Assembly (NCBI GenBank): GCA_963804375.1
Contig: CAWDQE010000014.1
Coordinates: 1,860,001 to 1,924,000 of the forward strand
Reading direction: 5' to 3'
Source of the DNA: JANXQG01 sp963804375
GTDB taxonomy: Bacteria; Planctomycetota; Planctomycetia; Pirellulales; Thermoguttaceae
DNA: 64,000 bases
This document shows, one piece after another, positions 37,229 through 47,598 of this stretch (position 1 is its first letter; each line of letters starts with the position of its first letter). The translations under genes and the position numbers were made by a program. A model generated the notes under the pieces. It did not search any database. It was given only the letters and a program-made list of their open reading frames with translations, and was not told the DNA's origin.

Positions 37229-40200
37229 TTAGTGATTGAAGCCCACGAAGAAGCTGAAGATCTGCGTCTGGTCGCCGGTCTGCTGGAGCACCGGGAAGGC
37301 GAAGTCCAAGGCGATGGGGGCCGGCCCCATCATGGGGATCGAGATCCTCAAGCCGAAGCCGGGGGCCACGCGGACCTTGTCGACCCAATTGCTGATCGTC
37401 GGTTCCACGGTGCCGGCATCGACGAACACCACGCCGCGAAGCATGTCGTCGGCGGTGATCGGGAACAAGTACTGCACCGTGCTCAGCATTTGGAAGTCGC
37501 CGCCCACGCCCATGCCGTACACGGGGTCGCGGGGCGTCACGCCGCGGAAGTAAAAGCCGCGGATCGTCGAGAAACCGCCCGCATAGTAGCGCTCGAAAAT
37601 CGGCGTGTTATCGCCCGAGTAACCGGCCGCGACCTTGAAGCTCAGCACGTTCTTGCCCGATCGGTCGGCACGCTCGAAGATGCGGAAGAACTGGCTCCAC
37701 TCGACCGAGGCCCGCGGGTACTGGAATGAACCGAGGGTTTCCTCGATCGTGCCGGAAAGCAAGTGCCCTTCCGAGGCCAGGAATGGATTGTCGCGGGTGT
37801 CGTGCTGCAAGGAAATTGAGGTCGAATAAAGCTGGTTGTAGCCCACGACGCTCAGCAGGGAGGGCACCGGGTAGGCCGGGTTCTCGATCTTGACGTCTTG
37901 TCCCTGGAAGCGGACGCTGCCCTGCAAGTCGTGGGTGAACTGGTATTGGAGGCTGACGCTTCCACCCGCGCGGCTTTCCGTCCATTCCGGGTAGATCCGC
38001 TGGTAGTAGAACCCGCTGAGGCCGAGGCCCACCGGCTTGTTCTCCACATTGAAGGCGTACGGCTCCTGGAAGCTGATCATGTAGCGCTGGACCTGGGTGC
38101 CGGGCACGAGTTCCAGGCGGAACCGCTCGCCCGCGCCGCGGAAGGCGCGGCCGTTCATGATGTCGTCCCAACTATCGGGCACTTTCGTCCAGTCGAAGTT
38201 CTGTTCGTCCAAGGTGATGTTGCCCACCAGGCCGGCGTCGGAGTTCACGCCGACGCCGAACATCAGCCGGCCCGTTTGCGTTTCTTCCGGCGTGATGAAC
38301 AGCGGCAGAGGGCGAAGCGGTTCGGTGTCGGGCGAGGGAACCATCGAGGGCTCAGGATTGCTGTACAGGTCGCCGCCAGCGGCCACCTCGGCTACGGGCC
38401 GGTCTGCCGCCGGACCGCGGGGCGTGTAGAGACCCGAACCGCCGTTGGGATCTCCCGCACCATACCGGCTGGAAGTCGTGGGGGAAGATGGGTACGGGTA
38501 GGCGGGACCGGCGCCCGCGGGAGCGCCGTAATTCGGTGCGGCCCCATAAGCCGGCCCCGAAGGATAGCCCGAGGGCGATCCGGCAGGCGCAGCGACGTAG
38601 GGAGCGGCGGGCGGCGGATTGTAATACATCGTCGTGCCGGCCGGCGGTTGTTGCGGGGCGGGGTAGGCCTGCGCCGGCTGCGCGGCGTAGTAGCCGTTAT
38701 TGCCATTTCCGGCCGGCGGCCAACTCTGTCCCTGCGGCTGCGGTTGAGTCCAACCGTCGCTCGGCTCATAACGCGTTTGAATTACCGCCGGGCGTGGCGC
38801 CGGCTGGTTGGCATAGAGCGGTGATTGCGGAACCGGATTCGGATAGACCGGCGGTTGCGGAGCCTGTGGCGACAGGTTGGAAACCTGTCCTGCCGCGGGG
38901 ACAACGCGAGCGAAAGTCTGCGGGGCTTGTGGCGGCGGATAGGCCTGCCCTGCGGAAACTTGAGTCGCATAGGGCGCCGGCTGGAAGGTCTGGCCCTGGA
39001 ACGTGGGCTGCGGATAGGCGGCCCGCGGATACGGGGCATTCTGCGGTTGCTCGTCGGCTTTCGGCTCCCCCGCGGCAACGTCGACATCGAGGTAACCTTC
39101 TCCTGGCGGCAAGGGGGCTTCGCCGCCCGGTACACGGTAGTAGGAGGTGCGCCGCTGGCCGGCGATGGCCGTGTCCTTGTCTTCCGAATCGGGCGGCGAG
39201 TAAGCGATCTTGGGCTCGACGCCCTTCTGCGGCTCGACTTTGTAGAGCTGCGCGGCCTTCAATCGCCGCTCGCTATTCTGAAATTCGCGGATATCGACGA
39301 TGTCGCCCGGCTTGAACGACAGGCGGTCGAGCACCGTGGTGATCTTCGTGTGCGGGTTCTCGCCCTTGATCTCGATATTGATGCGGCCCACACGATAGCG
39401 GGAGCCTTCCTCAATGTTGTAGACGATGTCGAGCTTGCCGGGCTCTTCCAGAAGGCGGTTATCCGCCTCGATCTTGGCGAACACGTAGCCGTTGCCTCCG
39501 TACTCGTCCTTGAGCTTCTGCAAATCGAGGTTTTGCTGGTTCTGGTCGAAGGGCATGCCGCTGAGCAGTTTCAGCTTCTCGGTCAGACGACGGGTATCGA
39601 CCTTCTTATTACCCAGAAATGAGACATCGCGGACCGAGTAACGCGGTCCCTCATTGATCACGAAGGTGATCGTCAGCCAGTTCTGTTTTTCATTGAACTC
39701 CAGCTCGCGGCCGACGCGGGCGTAGTAGAAGCCAAAGGCGCGGTAATAGGCGGTCAGCTTGGACACGTCCTCGTCGATTTGTTTGCGGTCCACCTCGCCC
39801 GAAAACAGATATAAATAGGGCGGGTGCGACTCGATGATCTTTCGCAACCGGGCGGAACTAACGAACTCGTTGCCGACGAAGTTTATCCAAAAGATTCTTT
39901 GCCGCGGACCTTCGTTGACGAGGAAGATGGCCCGCAAGTCGCCCGTCTTATCGCCTTCCAGAATGGTGACGCGGACCTTGCTATAGCCCTTCTTCTGGTA
40001 GTAGTCGATAATCTTCTGGCGGCCGTTCGTGACCGCGAAGGGATCGGCCGCGTCGCCCACCTTGAGTTCGGCCTCTTTCTTGAGGACCGAGGTCAGAAAG
40101 GTGTCGTTGCCGACGATGATGACCTCCTGCAGCAGCGGCCGCTCGGCCACCTGAAAAATGACGACGACTCCCCCTTGTACCCGCTGGTTGAAAGTGCGAA

Positions 40201-40682
40201 CACCCGCGAAGACGCCCAACTTGTAGAGATCGCGAACGTCCTGCTGAACTTGTTCTTCAAGATAGGGCCGGCCCGCGCGTGTGCGAATCTTCTGCAGAAT
40301 CTTATCCAAGGTGATCGTGCGATTGCCTTCCACGCGAACTTGGACTACCATCTCTTCCACCGGCATACCACGCGCCGCGGCGGCAGGCGGGGGCGGACCG
40401 GCCATCGGCATGCCGGCGCCAGGACCCGGCGCTGTCAGCATTGGGCCAGGGGCGGGTGTCGGCACGGTAGGGCCAACGGAGGGAATTGGCACGGTAGGGC
40501 CGGCGGCAGGCGGTGGCATCATGGGACCAGCAGGGGGCATCGGCCGTCCCGCGGAGCCCAACATGGGAGCTTCCGGCGGCAGTTGCCCGAAGCTGGCAGA
40601 CCACGCTGGCCCAAGTCAGCGCCAGCAGCGCGCATAGCACCACGCGATGGCATCTGCCTGCTGTAATTGGCGGTCCAGCCAT
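37229..40682 (-). pseudogene. bamA: Outer-membrane assembly factor BamA (Omp85), one frameshift near 40605
   Basis: The leader (RVVLCALLALTWASVVCQ, start ATG 40680-40682) is in one frame and the rest in another, joining near QLPPEAPMLGSAG. POTRA repeats follow: VVQVRVEGNRTITLDKILQK, LLQEVIIVGNDTFLTSVLKK, RQRIFWINFVGNEFVSSARL, YSVRDVSFLGNKKVDTRRLT, RYRVGRINIEIKGENPHTKI. A ~270-residue Pro/Gln/Tyr/Ala-rich linker then precedes the 16-strand barrel (ERFRLELVPGTQVQRYMISF; the conserved FSTIRGFYFRGVTPRDP block, and FVDAGTVEP near the end). BamA inserts outer-membrane proteins and is essential. The linker is unusual; the frameshift is probably a consensus error. Confidence 0.88.
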
Positions 40683-40992
40683 GGAGGCCCTTTCCCGAAA
40701 AACCCATCCCGCAGTCCGGAAAATCCGAGGATAGCGGCTGTGGGTCATTCGGTATTGTTTAACTGCGAACGGTCAAAGTGATACAAGCCGCTCCCTCTCG
40801 CCACGCTTCGAATCACTTCAAGCCCTACACAGGGAATGGATTTCCAGAAAAGACGCGCAGACATTTGTAGACGAGACAAATTTACGGACGGCGAAAAATA
40901 CCGAAAGCATCGCCGACAAGCAAGGTGAATTGCCAGCAAAAACACCTGTTAATCTGGAGTTTCTTGCGGCAAGAAGGAAGACTGGGCAGTCT
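40683..40992. other. Intergenic region upstream of bamA
   Basis: About 310 bases between bamA and the AAA ATPase gene on the same strand. No gene, palindrome-family copy or clear terminator was recognised. A promoter for bamA is expected here but no confident site was picked. Confidence 0.4.
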
Positions 40993-42507
40993 TCACAAGA
41001 CTGAGAAGTAATCTGCCGCGGCTGCTTCCAGGGCCTCGACGCTCAAGCGGGCCGGTTGTTCGAGTATCTCGTAGTAGACTTTGACCTGCCGGAGGAGGTC
41101 GCGGGGATGGCAGAATCTCATGGCACGACCAGCGTTTCGGTAGTACTTCTGGATGAATTGATCCAGCGGCAGCCGGCAAGGCTCGATCTCCATCGACGCC
41201 GCAAGTTCCAAAAATAAGCTGCGAAACTGCTGCTCCGTCGGGCCGCAAACGTCGATCTTGTAAGGGATTCGCCGCAGGAACGCCTCATCGACCAGGTCCC
41301 GTGGTTCCAGGTTCGTGGAGAAGATGATGAACTGGTCGAACGGTACCTGGATCTTCCGGCCGCTGGTGAGATTGAGGAAATCGTAGCGTTTCTCCAGCGG
41401 CACGATCCAGCGATTTAACAACGCCGACGGCGCAACTTGCTGGCGGCCAAAATCATCGATCACCAGGGTGCCGCAGTTGCTTTTCAGTTGCAGTGGCGAC
41501 TCGGCAATCCCCGTCCTTGGATTGGTCATAATCTCCAGGTTGTCGAGGATCAATTCCCCTCCCACCAGGATCGTGGGCCGGCGAATGCGGACCCAGCGAT
41601 TATCGATGTTCTCTTCGTCGACGATCCCCTGGCCAGACGGAGCCGGCAGCTCCTTATGGCAACTCGGGTCGAAAACGCGGATGATCTCGCCCCAAGCGCT
41701 GATCGCCCGGGGAATCCAAATGCTTGGTCCGTACGCCAGGGTGACACGCTCGGCGATGCTCGTTTTGCCATTGCCGGGCGGACCGTGTAAGAAGAGTCCC
41801 TTGCCGGAGAGCATGGCCCTCCCCAGGCGTTCGAAGGTTTCTTCGCTGAGGGTCAGGTCGGCAAACGCGCGGCGGAGGCTGTCGATGCTCGGCTGGTAGT
41901 TTTGCAGCGACTGGGCAGCGACGCTGGCCGCGTAGTCTTCCAGGCAGACCGGGGCCGCGCCGAAATATCCGCAGGACTGTAAGAACTTACGGCCGCGGTG
42001 CACGCCGGGCTCGGTTAATTCGTAAACATAGTCGCCCATGCTGGCAGTCGCCTTGAAGACGACCAGGCGATCCGTCTTCATAGCGTGCAGAAACTCTTCG
42101 CAGAGGCAAAACGATATGCCGATCTGCTGGGCGACCTCCCGGCCCGATGCGCTTCGACGATTCAAGAGGAACTTGAGAATCAGCGATTCGACGTCTGTTT
42201 CGCTCAGACGCAGCTTGGAAAACTCGTTGGGGGCGATTGGCACGAATTCGTCGGCTCGGCGTAGAGCGTCGGTCGAGAACTCGTCGGCGACTCCGTTCTG
42301 CACCTTACCCAATCCGTGTGAAGCGGCTCCCTGCACAGGTTGCAAACCGGCCCCCACGGGAATGGCCCTGGAGATCGATGCGACCGACGTATCGTCACCT
42401 CGAATGCCACGGTCTTCGCCCGTGCCGGCATCGAGTTGCAGAATGGCCGCCAATTTCGTGAGAAGATTCTGGCGTCGCAGATCAGTTTCCGACGGCGTGG
42501 GATTCAT
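40993..42507 (-). CDS. AAA-family ATPase of unknown role
   Basis: 504 residues. The N-terminal ~90 residues are disordered. A winged-helix-like region follows (SETDVESLILKFLLNRRSAS, SGREVAQQIGISFCLCEEFL). The ATPase core has Walker A LHGPPGNGKTSIAERV, Walker B TLVIDDFGRQQV, sensor-1-like FIIFSTNLEPRDL, and the arginine-rich AFLRRIPYKIDV. Similar standalone AAA proteins in several phyla sit near regulators; their substrates are unknown. The next gene on the same strand upstream is a sigma-54 activator, with about 140 bases between. It is probably cytoplasmic. Confidence 0.75.
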   Translation of the reverse strand: MNPTPSETDLRRQNLLTKLAAILQLDAGTGEDRGIRGDDTSVASISRAIPVGAGLQPVQGAASHGLGKVQNGVADEFSTDALRRADEFVPIAPNEFSKLRLSETDVESLILKFLLNRRSASGREVAQQIGISFCLCEEFLHAMKTDRLVVFKATASMGDYVYELTEPGVHRGRKFLQSCGYFGAAPVCLEDYAASVAAQSLQNYQPSIDSLRRAFADLTLSEETFERLGRAMLSGKGLFLHGPPGNGKTSIAERVTLAYGPSIWIPRAISAWGEIIRVFDPSCHKELPAPSGQGIVDEENIDNRWVRIRRPTILVGGELILDNLEIMTNPRTGIAESPLQLKSNCGTLVIDDFGRQQVAPSALLNRWIVPLEKRYDFLNLTSGRKIQVPFDQFIIFSTNLEPRDLVDEAFLRRIPYKIDVCGPTEQQFRSLFLELAASMEIEPCRLPLDQFIQKYYRNAGRAMRFCHPRDLLRQVKVYYEILEQPARLSVEALEAAAADYFSVL

Positions 42508-42598
42508 GGCTTCATGCTGAATTCATAGACTTGACTTGCAAGTCTAGCTCAGCAAAACGGCCATATAATTGACGGGTGCGGAAAATCTTGAGGCGTAT

Positions 42599-42643
42599 AG
42601 ATCCTACGGGTCTTACAAGTCCTATGGGTCTTATAGGTCTTAT
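42599..42643. repeat. Degenerate 9-base tandem repeat, second copy
   Basis: Units AGATCCTAC, GGGTCTTAC, AAGTCCTAT, GGGTCTTAT and AGGTCTTAT. It lies immediately after the 3' end of the sigma-54 activator gene, as the copy at 22359 lies after alpha-2-macroglobulin. Confidence 0.75.
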
Positions 42644-42646
42644 GCC

Positions 42647-44251
42647 TCACCCTGCCGCCTGGCGCTCATTACGGACAAACTGCTGATGGTCGATTCGCAG
42701 TTTCTTGAGCTTGTAGCGGACCATGCGGGCCGTAATGCCCAAGCGGCGGGCAGCCGCGTTGACGCTTCCATGGCAAGATTTTAGGGCGTCGACGATCATG
42801 TCCTTTTCCAAAATAGCCACACGGTGTTTTAGGGAATCGACCTGGATGCTGTCATCGGCATCGGGCATTTGCAGCGTGGGAGGCAGGTTGTGCCCGTGAA
42901 TTACACTGTCGCGACTCAAGAGTACCGCGTATTCGATACAGTTCTCCAGTTCTCGAACATTGCCTGGCCAGTGATAGGCAGCCATCATATTGATGGCCTG
43001 AGTGCTGATTCGCCGCAGATCTTTACCTGATTTCTGGGCGTACTTGGCCACGAAATGATCGGCCAGCAGCAGGATATCATCCTTGCGCTCGCGGAGCGGC
43101 GGGAGGATAATCGGAAAGACGTTGACCCGATAGTAAAGGTCCTGGCGGAACAGTCCCGCCTCGACGGCGTTCTCTAACTCGCGATTGGTAGCACAAACAA
43201 TGCGAACATTCGCCTTGGCGGTTCGGTTGCTGCCCACCCGCTCGTATTCCCGTTCTTGCAGCACGCGGAGGAGTTTGACCTGGATCGCGGGCGAAAAGTC
43301 GCCGATCTCATCGAGGAAAAGCGTTCCGCCTTCGGCCTCCTCAATGCGGCCCACGCGACTGAAAAGGGCCCCAGTGAAGGCACCTTTTTCGTGGCCGAAG
43401 AGTTCGCTCTCCAAGAGTCCTTCGCTGAGCGCAGCACAATTAACCTTCACAAAGGGCTTCTGCGCCCGCAAGCTGTTGTAATGGACGGCCGACGCCACGA
43501 GCTCCTTGCCGGTTCCCGATTCGCCGCGGATGAGCACCGTCGTGCTCGTTGAGGCGACCTGATGGATGCGCAGGTAGACCTCGCGCATGCGGTGCGAGTT
43601 GCCGATGATGTTTTCCGGACGAAATCGCTCTTTGAGGGCGTCGCGGAGTCGCAGATTCTCCGATTCCAACATCTGCCGCTGCGTTTCTTCCATGCGGCGC
43701 GACTTGACATCATAGGCGATCATGCTGGCGACAATTTCCAGGAAACGGCATCGCTCCTGGAGTTGCTCGGTGTCGTCCAATGCGACATCGACTGACAAGG
43801 TCCCCACGACCTCGCTGAGCAAAACGATGGGCACGCAGAGAAAGGCCATATCGGCATCGGTTTCCGGTTGCCGCTGATAAAGCCGGTTCGTAAATCGCGG
43901 CTCCTCGAAAACCTGGGGGACAATCGCGGGCTGGCCAGTCTGGACCACATTGCCGATAATTCCCTCGCCATAGCGATATCGGTATTGTCCCTGCGTATGC
44001 CCCGGAATGCCTGGCGCAGCGGCGACGATTAATTCGCTCCCGTCGGGCGACAATAACATCACCGTCCCGCGTATCAATGCCAACCGTTCTTCCAGCAGCT
44101 TGAGCACTTCCGTAAGCATCTGCCGCTGACCGTGTTGCGTGGCCAGGAGTCGGGCAATCTCGGCGAGGACCCGAAGATCCTCCTCGTGCGAGTGGATTGC
44201 AATCAATCGTTCTGGGGCCGTTGCCATCGTAGCGAGCGCCAGTTTTTCCAT
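42647..44251 (-). CDS. Sigma-54-dependent transcriptional activator with GAF domain
   Basis: A 534-residue regulator of NifA-like layout. A GAF sensory domain occupies ~20-190 (GTVMLLSPDGSELIVAAAPG, GEGIIGNVVQTGQPAIVPQV). The AAA+ domain has Walker A IRGESGTGKELVASAVHYNS, the sigma-54 contact loop GHEKGAFTGA, Walker B GGTLFLDEIGDF and WPGNVRELENCIEYA. A C-terminal Fis-type helix-turn-helix follows (LKSCHGSVNAAARRLGITAR). It activates RpoN promoters when the GAF domain receives its signal, which is unknown. No nif or other obvious target genes are near. Starts at 44251 or nine codons later are both possible. Confidence 0.9.
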   Translation of the reverse strand: MEKLALATMATAPERLIAIHSHEEDLRVLAEIARLLATQHGQRQMLTEVLKLLEERLALIRGTVMLLSPDGSELIVAAAPGIPGHTQGQYRYRYGEGIIGNVVQTGQPAIVPQVFEEPRFTNRLYQRQPETDADMAFLCVPIVLLSEVVGTLSVDVALDDTEQLQERCRFLEIVASMIAYDVKSRRMEETQRQMLESENLRLRDALKERFRPENIIGNSHRMREVYLRIHQVASTSTTVLIRGESGTGKELVASAVHYNSLRAQKPFVKVNCAALSEGLLESELFGHEKGAFTGALFSRVGRIEEAEGGTLFLDEIGDFSPAIQVKLLRVLQEREYERVGSNRTAKANVRIVCATNRELENAVEAGLFRQDLYYRVNVFPIILPPLRERKDDILLLADHFVAKYAQKSGKDLRRISTQAINMMAAYHWPGNVRELENCIEYAVLLSRDSVIHGHNLPPTLQMPDADDSIQVDSLKHRVAILEKDMIVDALKSCHGSVNAAARRLGITARMVRYKLKKLRIDHQQFVRNERQAAG

Positions 44252-45111
44252 ATAACTGAATCAGTGAATAATACCCCTCAGTCTTACATAGCAAAAACCG
44301 CGCCCTCTTTCTGCCTTGGCGGTCGCTTTTTCACATTCAGTCCACGAGAACGGGGGGCAGGACCGGAGGGAAGTAACGCCGATCCACGCACCGCGGTCTG
44401 AGGCTTTTCGGCAAAATCCGCGATTACTATGGCTGATCGGAAGGAAATGAGGCCATCGAGCGTTTGATGCGACTTTATTGGTCCAAACTGTCCACAAACA
44501 CCTGAGCCTAACGCTTGTGGCGTCATCCAATGCACAAAACAGGTGCATATAATGCTTGTGCGACAAGCAGTTCGGCCGCGTGGCCCACGGTCATCCACGA
44601 GTCGTAGGATGGGACCAAATCGATGGTATCAGCATGTGGGTAGCCCGGATCCGGTCGCAACCTCTGGCTCACGGAGACCAGTGTCCAATTACCGACAAAC
44701 CGTAGGTCGTGAACCATCTCGAAATACAAAGTGTCCACGATACGGCCGACGAGGAAAATTCGTTCCCGTTGGCATAGCGGCGAAGATGCCGAGCAGGCGG
44801 TTGTTCTCAAGTCGTTCTGCACCAACAATTTGCGGAAATCGTGCCGCGGACGGAAAATCGGGCGATTAGCGGATCAAATCCCTTGATTTTTGGCAGCCTT
44901 TTTTGTGTAAAATAGAGGCGTGTACGGTTGGTTCGTTCCTCGGAAACATAATATTGGTGAACAGCAACGACCAGAGGAACGTTGTCGGCATGTAAGTTGT
45001 TGCAGGAGTCATCCCTTTATCCTAGGGGAACTCGTTGAGAACTCGGATGGAATGCATCGGCACGCCAGGGCATGGTGGGCTCGCATTTCGCGTAACATTG
45101 GCGAGGCATTA
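44252..45111. other. 860-base gap upstream of the sigma-factor gene
   Basis: It lies between the divergent sigma-54 activator and sigma-70-family genes. A minus-strand frame at 44523-44828 has some protein-like stretches (IVDTLYFEMVHDLRFVGNWT), but no ribosome site or recognised family. No tmRNA, RNase P or 6S-like signature was recognised. The stretch is long enough to hold an undetected small RNA. Confidence 0.35.
44883..44913 (+). promoter_or_regulatory. Candidate sigma-70-type promoter upstream of the sigma-factor gene
   Basis: TTGATT (44883-44888) and TAAAAT (44908-44913) are separated by 19 bases, in an AT-rich patch of otherwise GC-rich DNA. The spacing is slightly long. It would give a leader of about 190 bases before the chosen ATG at 45112. 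Confidence 0.35.
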
Positions 45112-46326
45112 ATGAATATTTCCAACATAGAAAAACCAGCTCGACGGAGCACTTCCCTACGTGGTGCTGACCATTCCCTCGGCCACCACCAGAGCACGGA
45201 AAAACCAGTTCACAATGGCCGTGGTATTTTTGTCGATGCGCGGCAGTCAGGTCGTCGCAACAATTGGTCGGAGGGCGGGAATCATTCGTACCATACTCAT
45301 ATTGTTGTGACCGAGGATGACCGAACTCGTGACGAAGCGATGCGAGAGGAGATCTCTCGTCGACGTAGCGCCGGCGAGACTTTGGCCCAGCTGGCCAAAC
45401 GCTTTCGTTCCACCAAGGGTCGGATTTCGCGAATTCTCGTGCAGCAGCGGCTGAAGCAGGTCCAGGAACTGGAATTGGATTACATCCCCAACGAGCACTT
45501 CAGCCGTACCTCGGCCGCCGAGGAGCGAGCGATTCTCGGCCCGGCCCCGGAGAATCGTCAGGCGGCCAAGAAGGTCCCGCGGCCTACCGGCCTGCCACCT
45601 TATTTGGCGAGCATGTATGAAACGCCGCTCTTGACGCGAGAACAGGAGCAGCATCTTTTCCGCAAGATGAACTATTTGAAGCACAAGGCCAGCGAGCTGC
45701 GCAACCGTTTGGATGGTTATCATCACCGCATGACGGCTCTGGAGTTGATCTTAAAGCTCGCGAAAGACGCGGCTGCCATCAAGAACGACATTCTCCAAGC
45801 CAATCTCCGGCTAGTGGTGTCGATCGCCAAGCGATATGCCAACGGTTCGGGCCACCTTTTCGAGTTGATCAGCGACGGCAACATGTCGTTGATCCGGGCG
45901 GTGGAGAAGTTCGACTTCGCCCGCGGCTTCCGCTTCAGCACCTATGCCACGTGGGCCATCATGAAGAACTTCGCCCGCACGATCCCTACGGAACTGCGGC
46001 AGCAGGCCCGCTTCCACACCGGAGGCGAAGAGCGGTTGCTGGGTATTGAAGACATTCGTCCCGATGTGGCCCGGCGGGAGTCGGCCCAGTTGGAGCGGCA
46101 GTCGGAGGTCTCCCGGATCCTCGAGCACCTCGACGAGCGCGAGCGGCAGATCATCCAGCACCGTTTTGGCTTGGACCACAATCGCAACCCCATGACTCTA
46201 AAGGAAGTCGGGCGGGTGATGGGCGTGACCAAGGAACGAATCCGCCAGCTCGAGGCCCGGGCCATGGCCAAACTCCGCAATGCCGTGGGCGAGGAACGGA
46301 TTGAGGCGCCGGACGGCATGGATTAG
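45112..46326 (+). CDS. Sigma-70-family RNA polymerase sigma factor lacking region 3
   Basis: 404 residues. An N-terminal ~60 residues of unknown fold precede a helix-turn-helix-like part (GETLAQLAKRFRSTKGRISR). Region 1.2-like residues follow (TPLLTREQEQHLFRKMNYLK). Region 2 reads NDILQANLRLVVSIAKRYAN and GNMSLIRAVEKFDFARGFRF. The 2.3/2.4 stretch STYATWAIMKNFARTIPTEL departs from housekeeping RpoD. Region 3 is missing: a short linker (about 40 residues) leads straight to region 4 (LDERERQIIQHRFGLDHNRN, TLKEVGRVMGVTKERIRQLE). GCGAGG lies upstream of ATG 45112. It is probably an alternative sigma factor of the RpoD-like group. Confidence 0.85.
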   Translation: MNISNIEKPARRSTSLRGADHSLGHHQSTEKPVHNGRGIFVDARQSGRRNNWSEGGNHSYHTHIVVTEDDRTRDEAMREEISRRRSAGETLAQLAKRFRSTKGRISRILVQQRLKQVQELELDYIPNEHFSRTSAAEERAILGPAPENRQAAKKVPRPTGLPPYLASMYETPLLTREQEQHLFRKMNYLKHKASELRNRLDGYHHRMTALELILKLAKDAAAIKNDILQANLRLVVSIAKRYANGSGHLFELISDGNMSLIRAVEKFDFARGFRFSTYATWAIMKNFARTIPTELRQQARFHTGGEERLLGIEDIRPDVARRESAQLERQSEVSRILEHLDERERQIIQHRFGLDHNRNPMTLKEVGRVMGVTKERIRQLEARAMAKLRNAVGEERIEAPDGMD

Positions 46327-46328
46327 CT

Positions 46329-47333
46329 CTAATGCTGCCGGCTGACCACGAAATCGGCCAACCCGGCCAGTGAATCACGGGCGGGGGAGGGAGGAAGCAT
46401 TTCCAACTGCTGCACGGCGAGCTGACTAAAAACGATTGCCTTCTCCCGGGCGTATTCAAGCGAGTCGGAATTATCCCAGTAGGGTCGTAAAGTATCTCGG
46501 CGGTGGTTGTCGGAACCATTGAGTTGGGCGAGCAATCGCGGACGGGCATCGGGAGAGGTCTGCTCCAAGAGTCGGATCAACGGGAGTGTCGACTTCTGCT
46601 TCAAGAGATCGGTGCCCAAAGACTTGCCAACCTTGGCTTCGTCGCCCAGCACGTCCAACAGGTCATCGGCGATCTGAAAAGCAACGCCCAGATGCAGGCC
46701 GTATTGGGCGACGGCCTCCTCGACCTCCAAATCCGCACCGGAAAAATGTGCCCCCAGTCGGCAGCAACTCGCCGTCAAAGCAGCCGTCTTGCCGCGCACG
46801 ATGTCATAATATTGCTCCTCCGTCAGGCTGTAGTTGCCGCGGCTTTCAATCTGGCGAAGCTCCCCCTCGCACATCATACGGCTGGCATGGTGCAACTCGC
46901 GACTGGCGAACACATCCCCCACCGAACTGGTCAGGCATAGGGCCCGGGCGAAAAGATAGTCGCCCAAGATGACACTGGTCTCGTTGTCCCAGCGGGCATT
47001 GACCGTGTCGAGATGGCGGCGCATGGTCGCCTCGTCCAGCACGTCGTCGTGGATAAGCGTGGCCGTGTGGATCATCTCCACGGCTGCCGCCAAGAGAATG
47101 TGGTCCGGCCCGAAAGTCCCACAGGCCAGCCCACTGAGCAGCACCAAGGCCGGTCGTATCCGCTTGCCACCAAGGCGAAAACCGTACTTTACCAGGTCGT
47201 CGACGAAAGGCGATTTGCTTTGTAATACCTCCCGGAAGACCTCTTCGACCTGATGTAACCCCGCCTGGATGGGGGCGTACAATACTGGCAGAAGTTGGGG
47301 TGTCTTGACCCGGTCCTCGGCCGCCTCTTTCAT
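46329..47333 (-). CDS. Polyprenyl (all-trans) diphosphate synthase
   Basis: 334 residues. The first Asp-rich motif is LIHDDVLDEATMRR and the second is AFQIADDLLDVLGDE. KYGFRLGGKRIRPALVLLSG is the conserved diphosphate-binding block. The enzyme condenses isopentenyl diphosphate onto allylic primers to make the side chain of a quinone (IspB/HepT-like). Product length cannot be judged. ATG 47331-47333 has AGGAAAG upstream; in-frame codons further upstream are antisense to cheY-like DNA and not protein-like. Its stop is two bases from the convergent sigma-factor stop at 46326. Confidence 0.92.
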   Translation of the reverse strand: MKEAAEDRVKTPQLLPVLYAPIQAGLHQVEEVFREVLQSKSPFVDDLVKYGFRLGGKRIRPALVLLSGLACGTFGPDHILLAAAVEMIHTATLIHDDVLDEATMRRHLDTVNARWDNETSVILGDYLFARALCLTSSVGDVFASRELHHASRMMCEGELRQIESRGNYSLTEEQYYDIVRGKTAALTASCCRLGAHFSGADLEVEEAVAQYGLHLGVAFQIADDLLDVLGDEAKVGKSLGTDLLKQKSTLPLIRLLEQTSPDARPRLLAQLNGSDNHRRDTLRPYWDNSDSLEYAREKAIVFSQLAVQQLEMLPPSPARDSLAGLADFVVSRQH

Positions 47334-47598
47334 GAAGACTTTCCTGCTGGCAAATTGGCTCCCTGCTCCAGGGCTGGTAATACCTTTAGATTGTAATCTC
47401 CCGGTTAAATGCAGCAAGACCCACCCCTCTTTAGATGTGTGAGAAATGGGTTGCTGATTTCCGCTCCCGTTCTTGGCCGCAATTGACTGGCCGCAACGAT
47501 AACGTACCCTTTGGAAGGCAGGTGCGCAAGAGGCGGCGGTCGATGGGAAAGGCCGGCCTTTGGCGTAGGGAGATTTGGTTTGTAGAGGAGAAGGCATC

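Noticed and set aside
44523..44828. Minus-strand frame with a few protein-like segments upstream of the sigma-factor gene
   Set aside because: No ribosome site, no recognised family, and parts match neither conserved composition nor domain structure; noted only in the gap entry.
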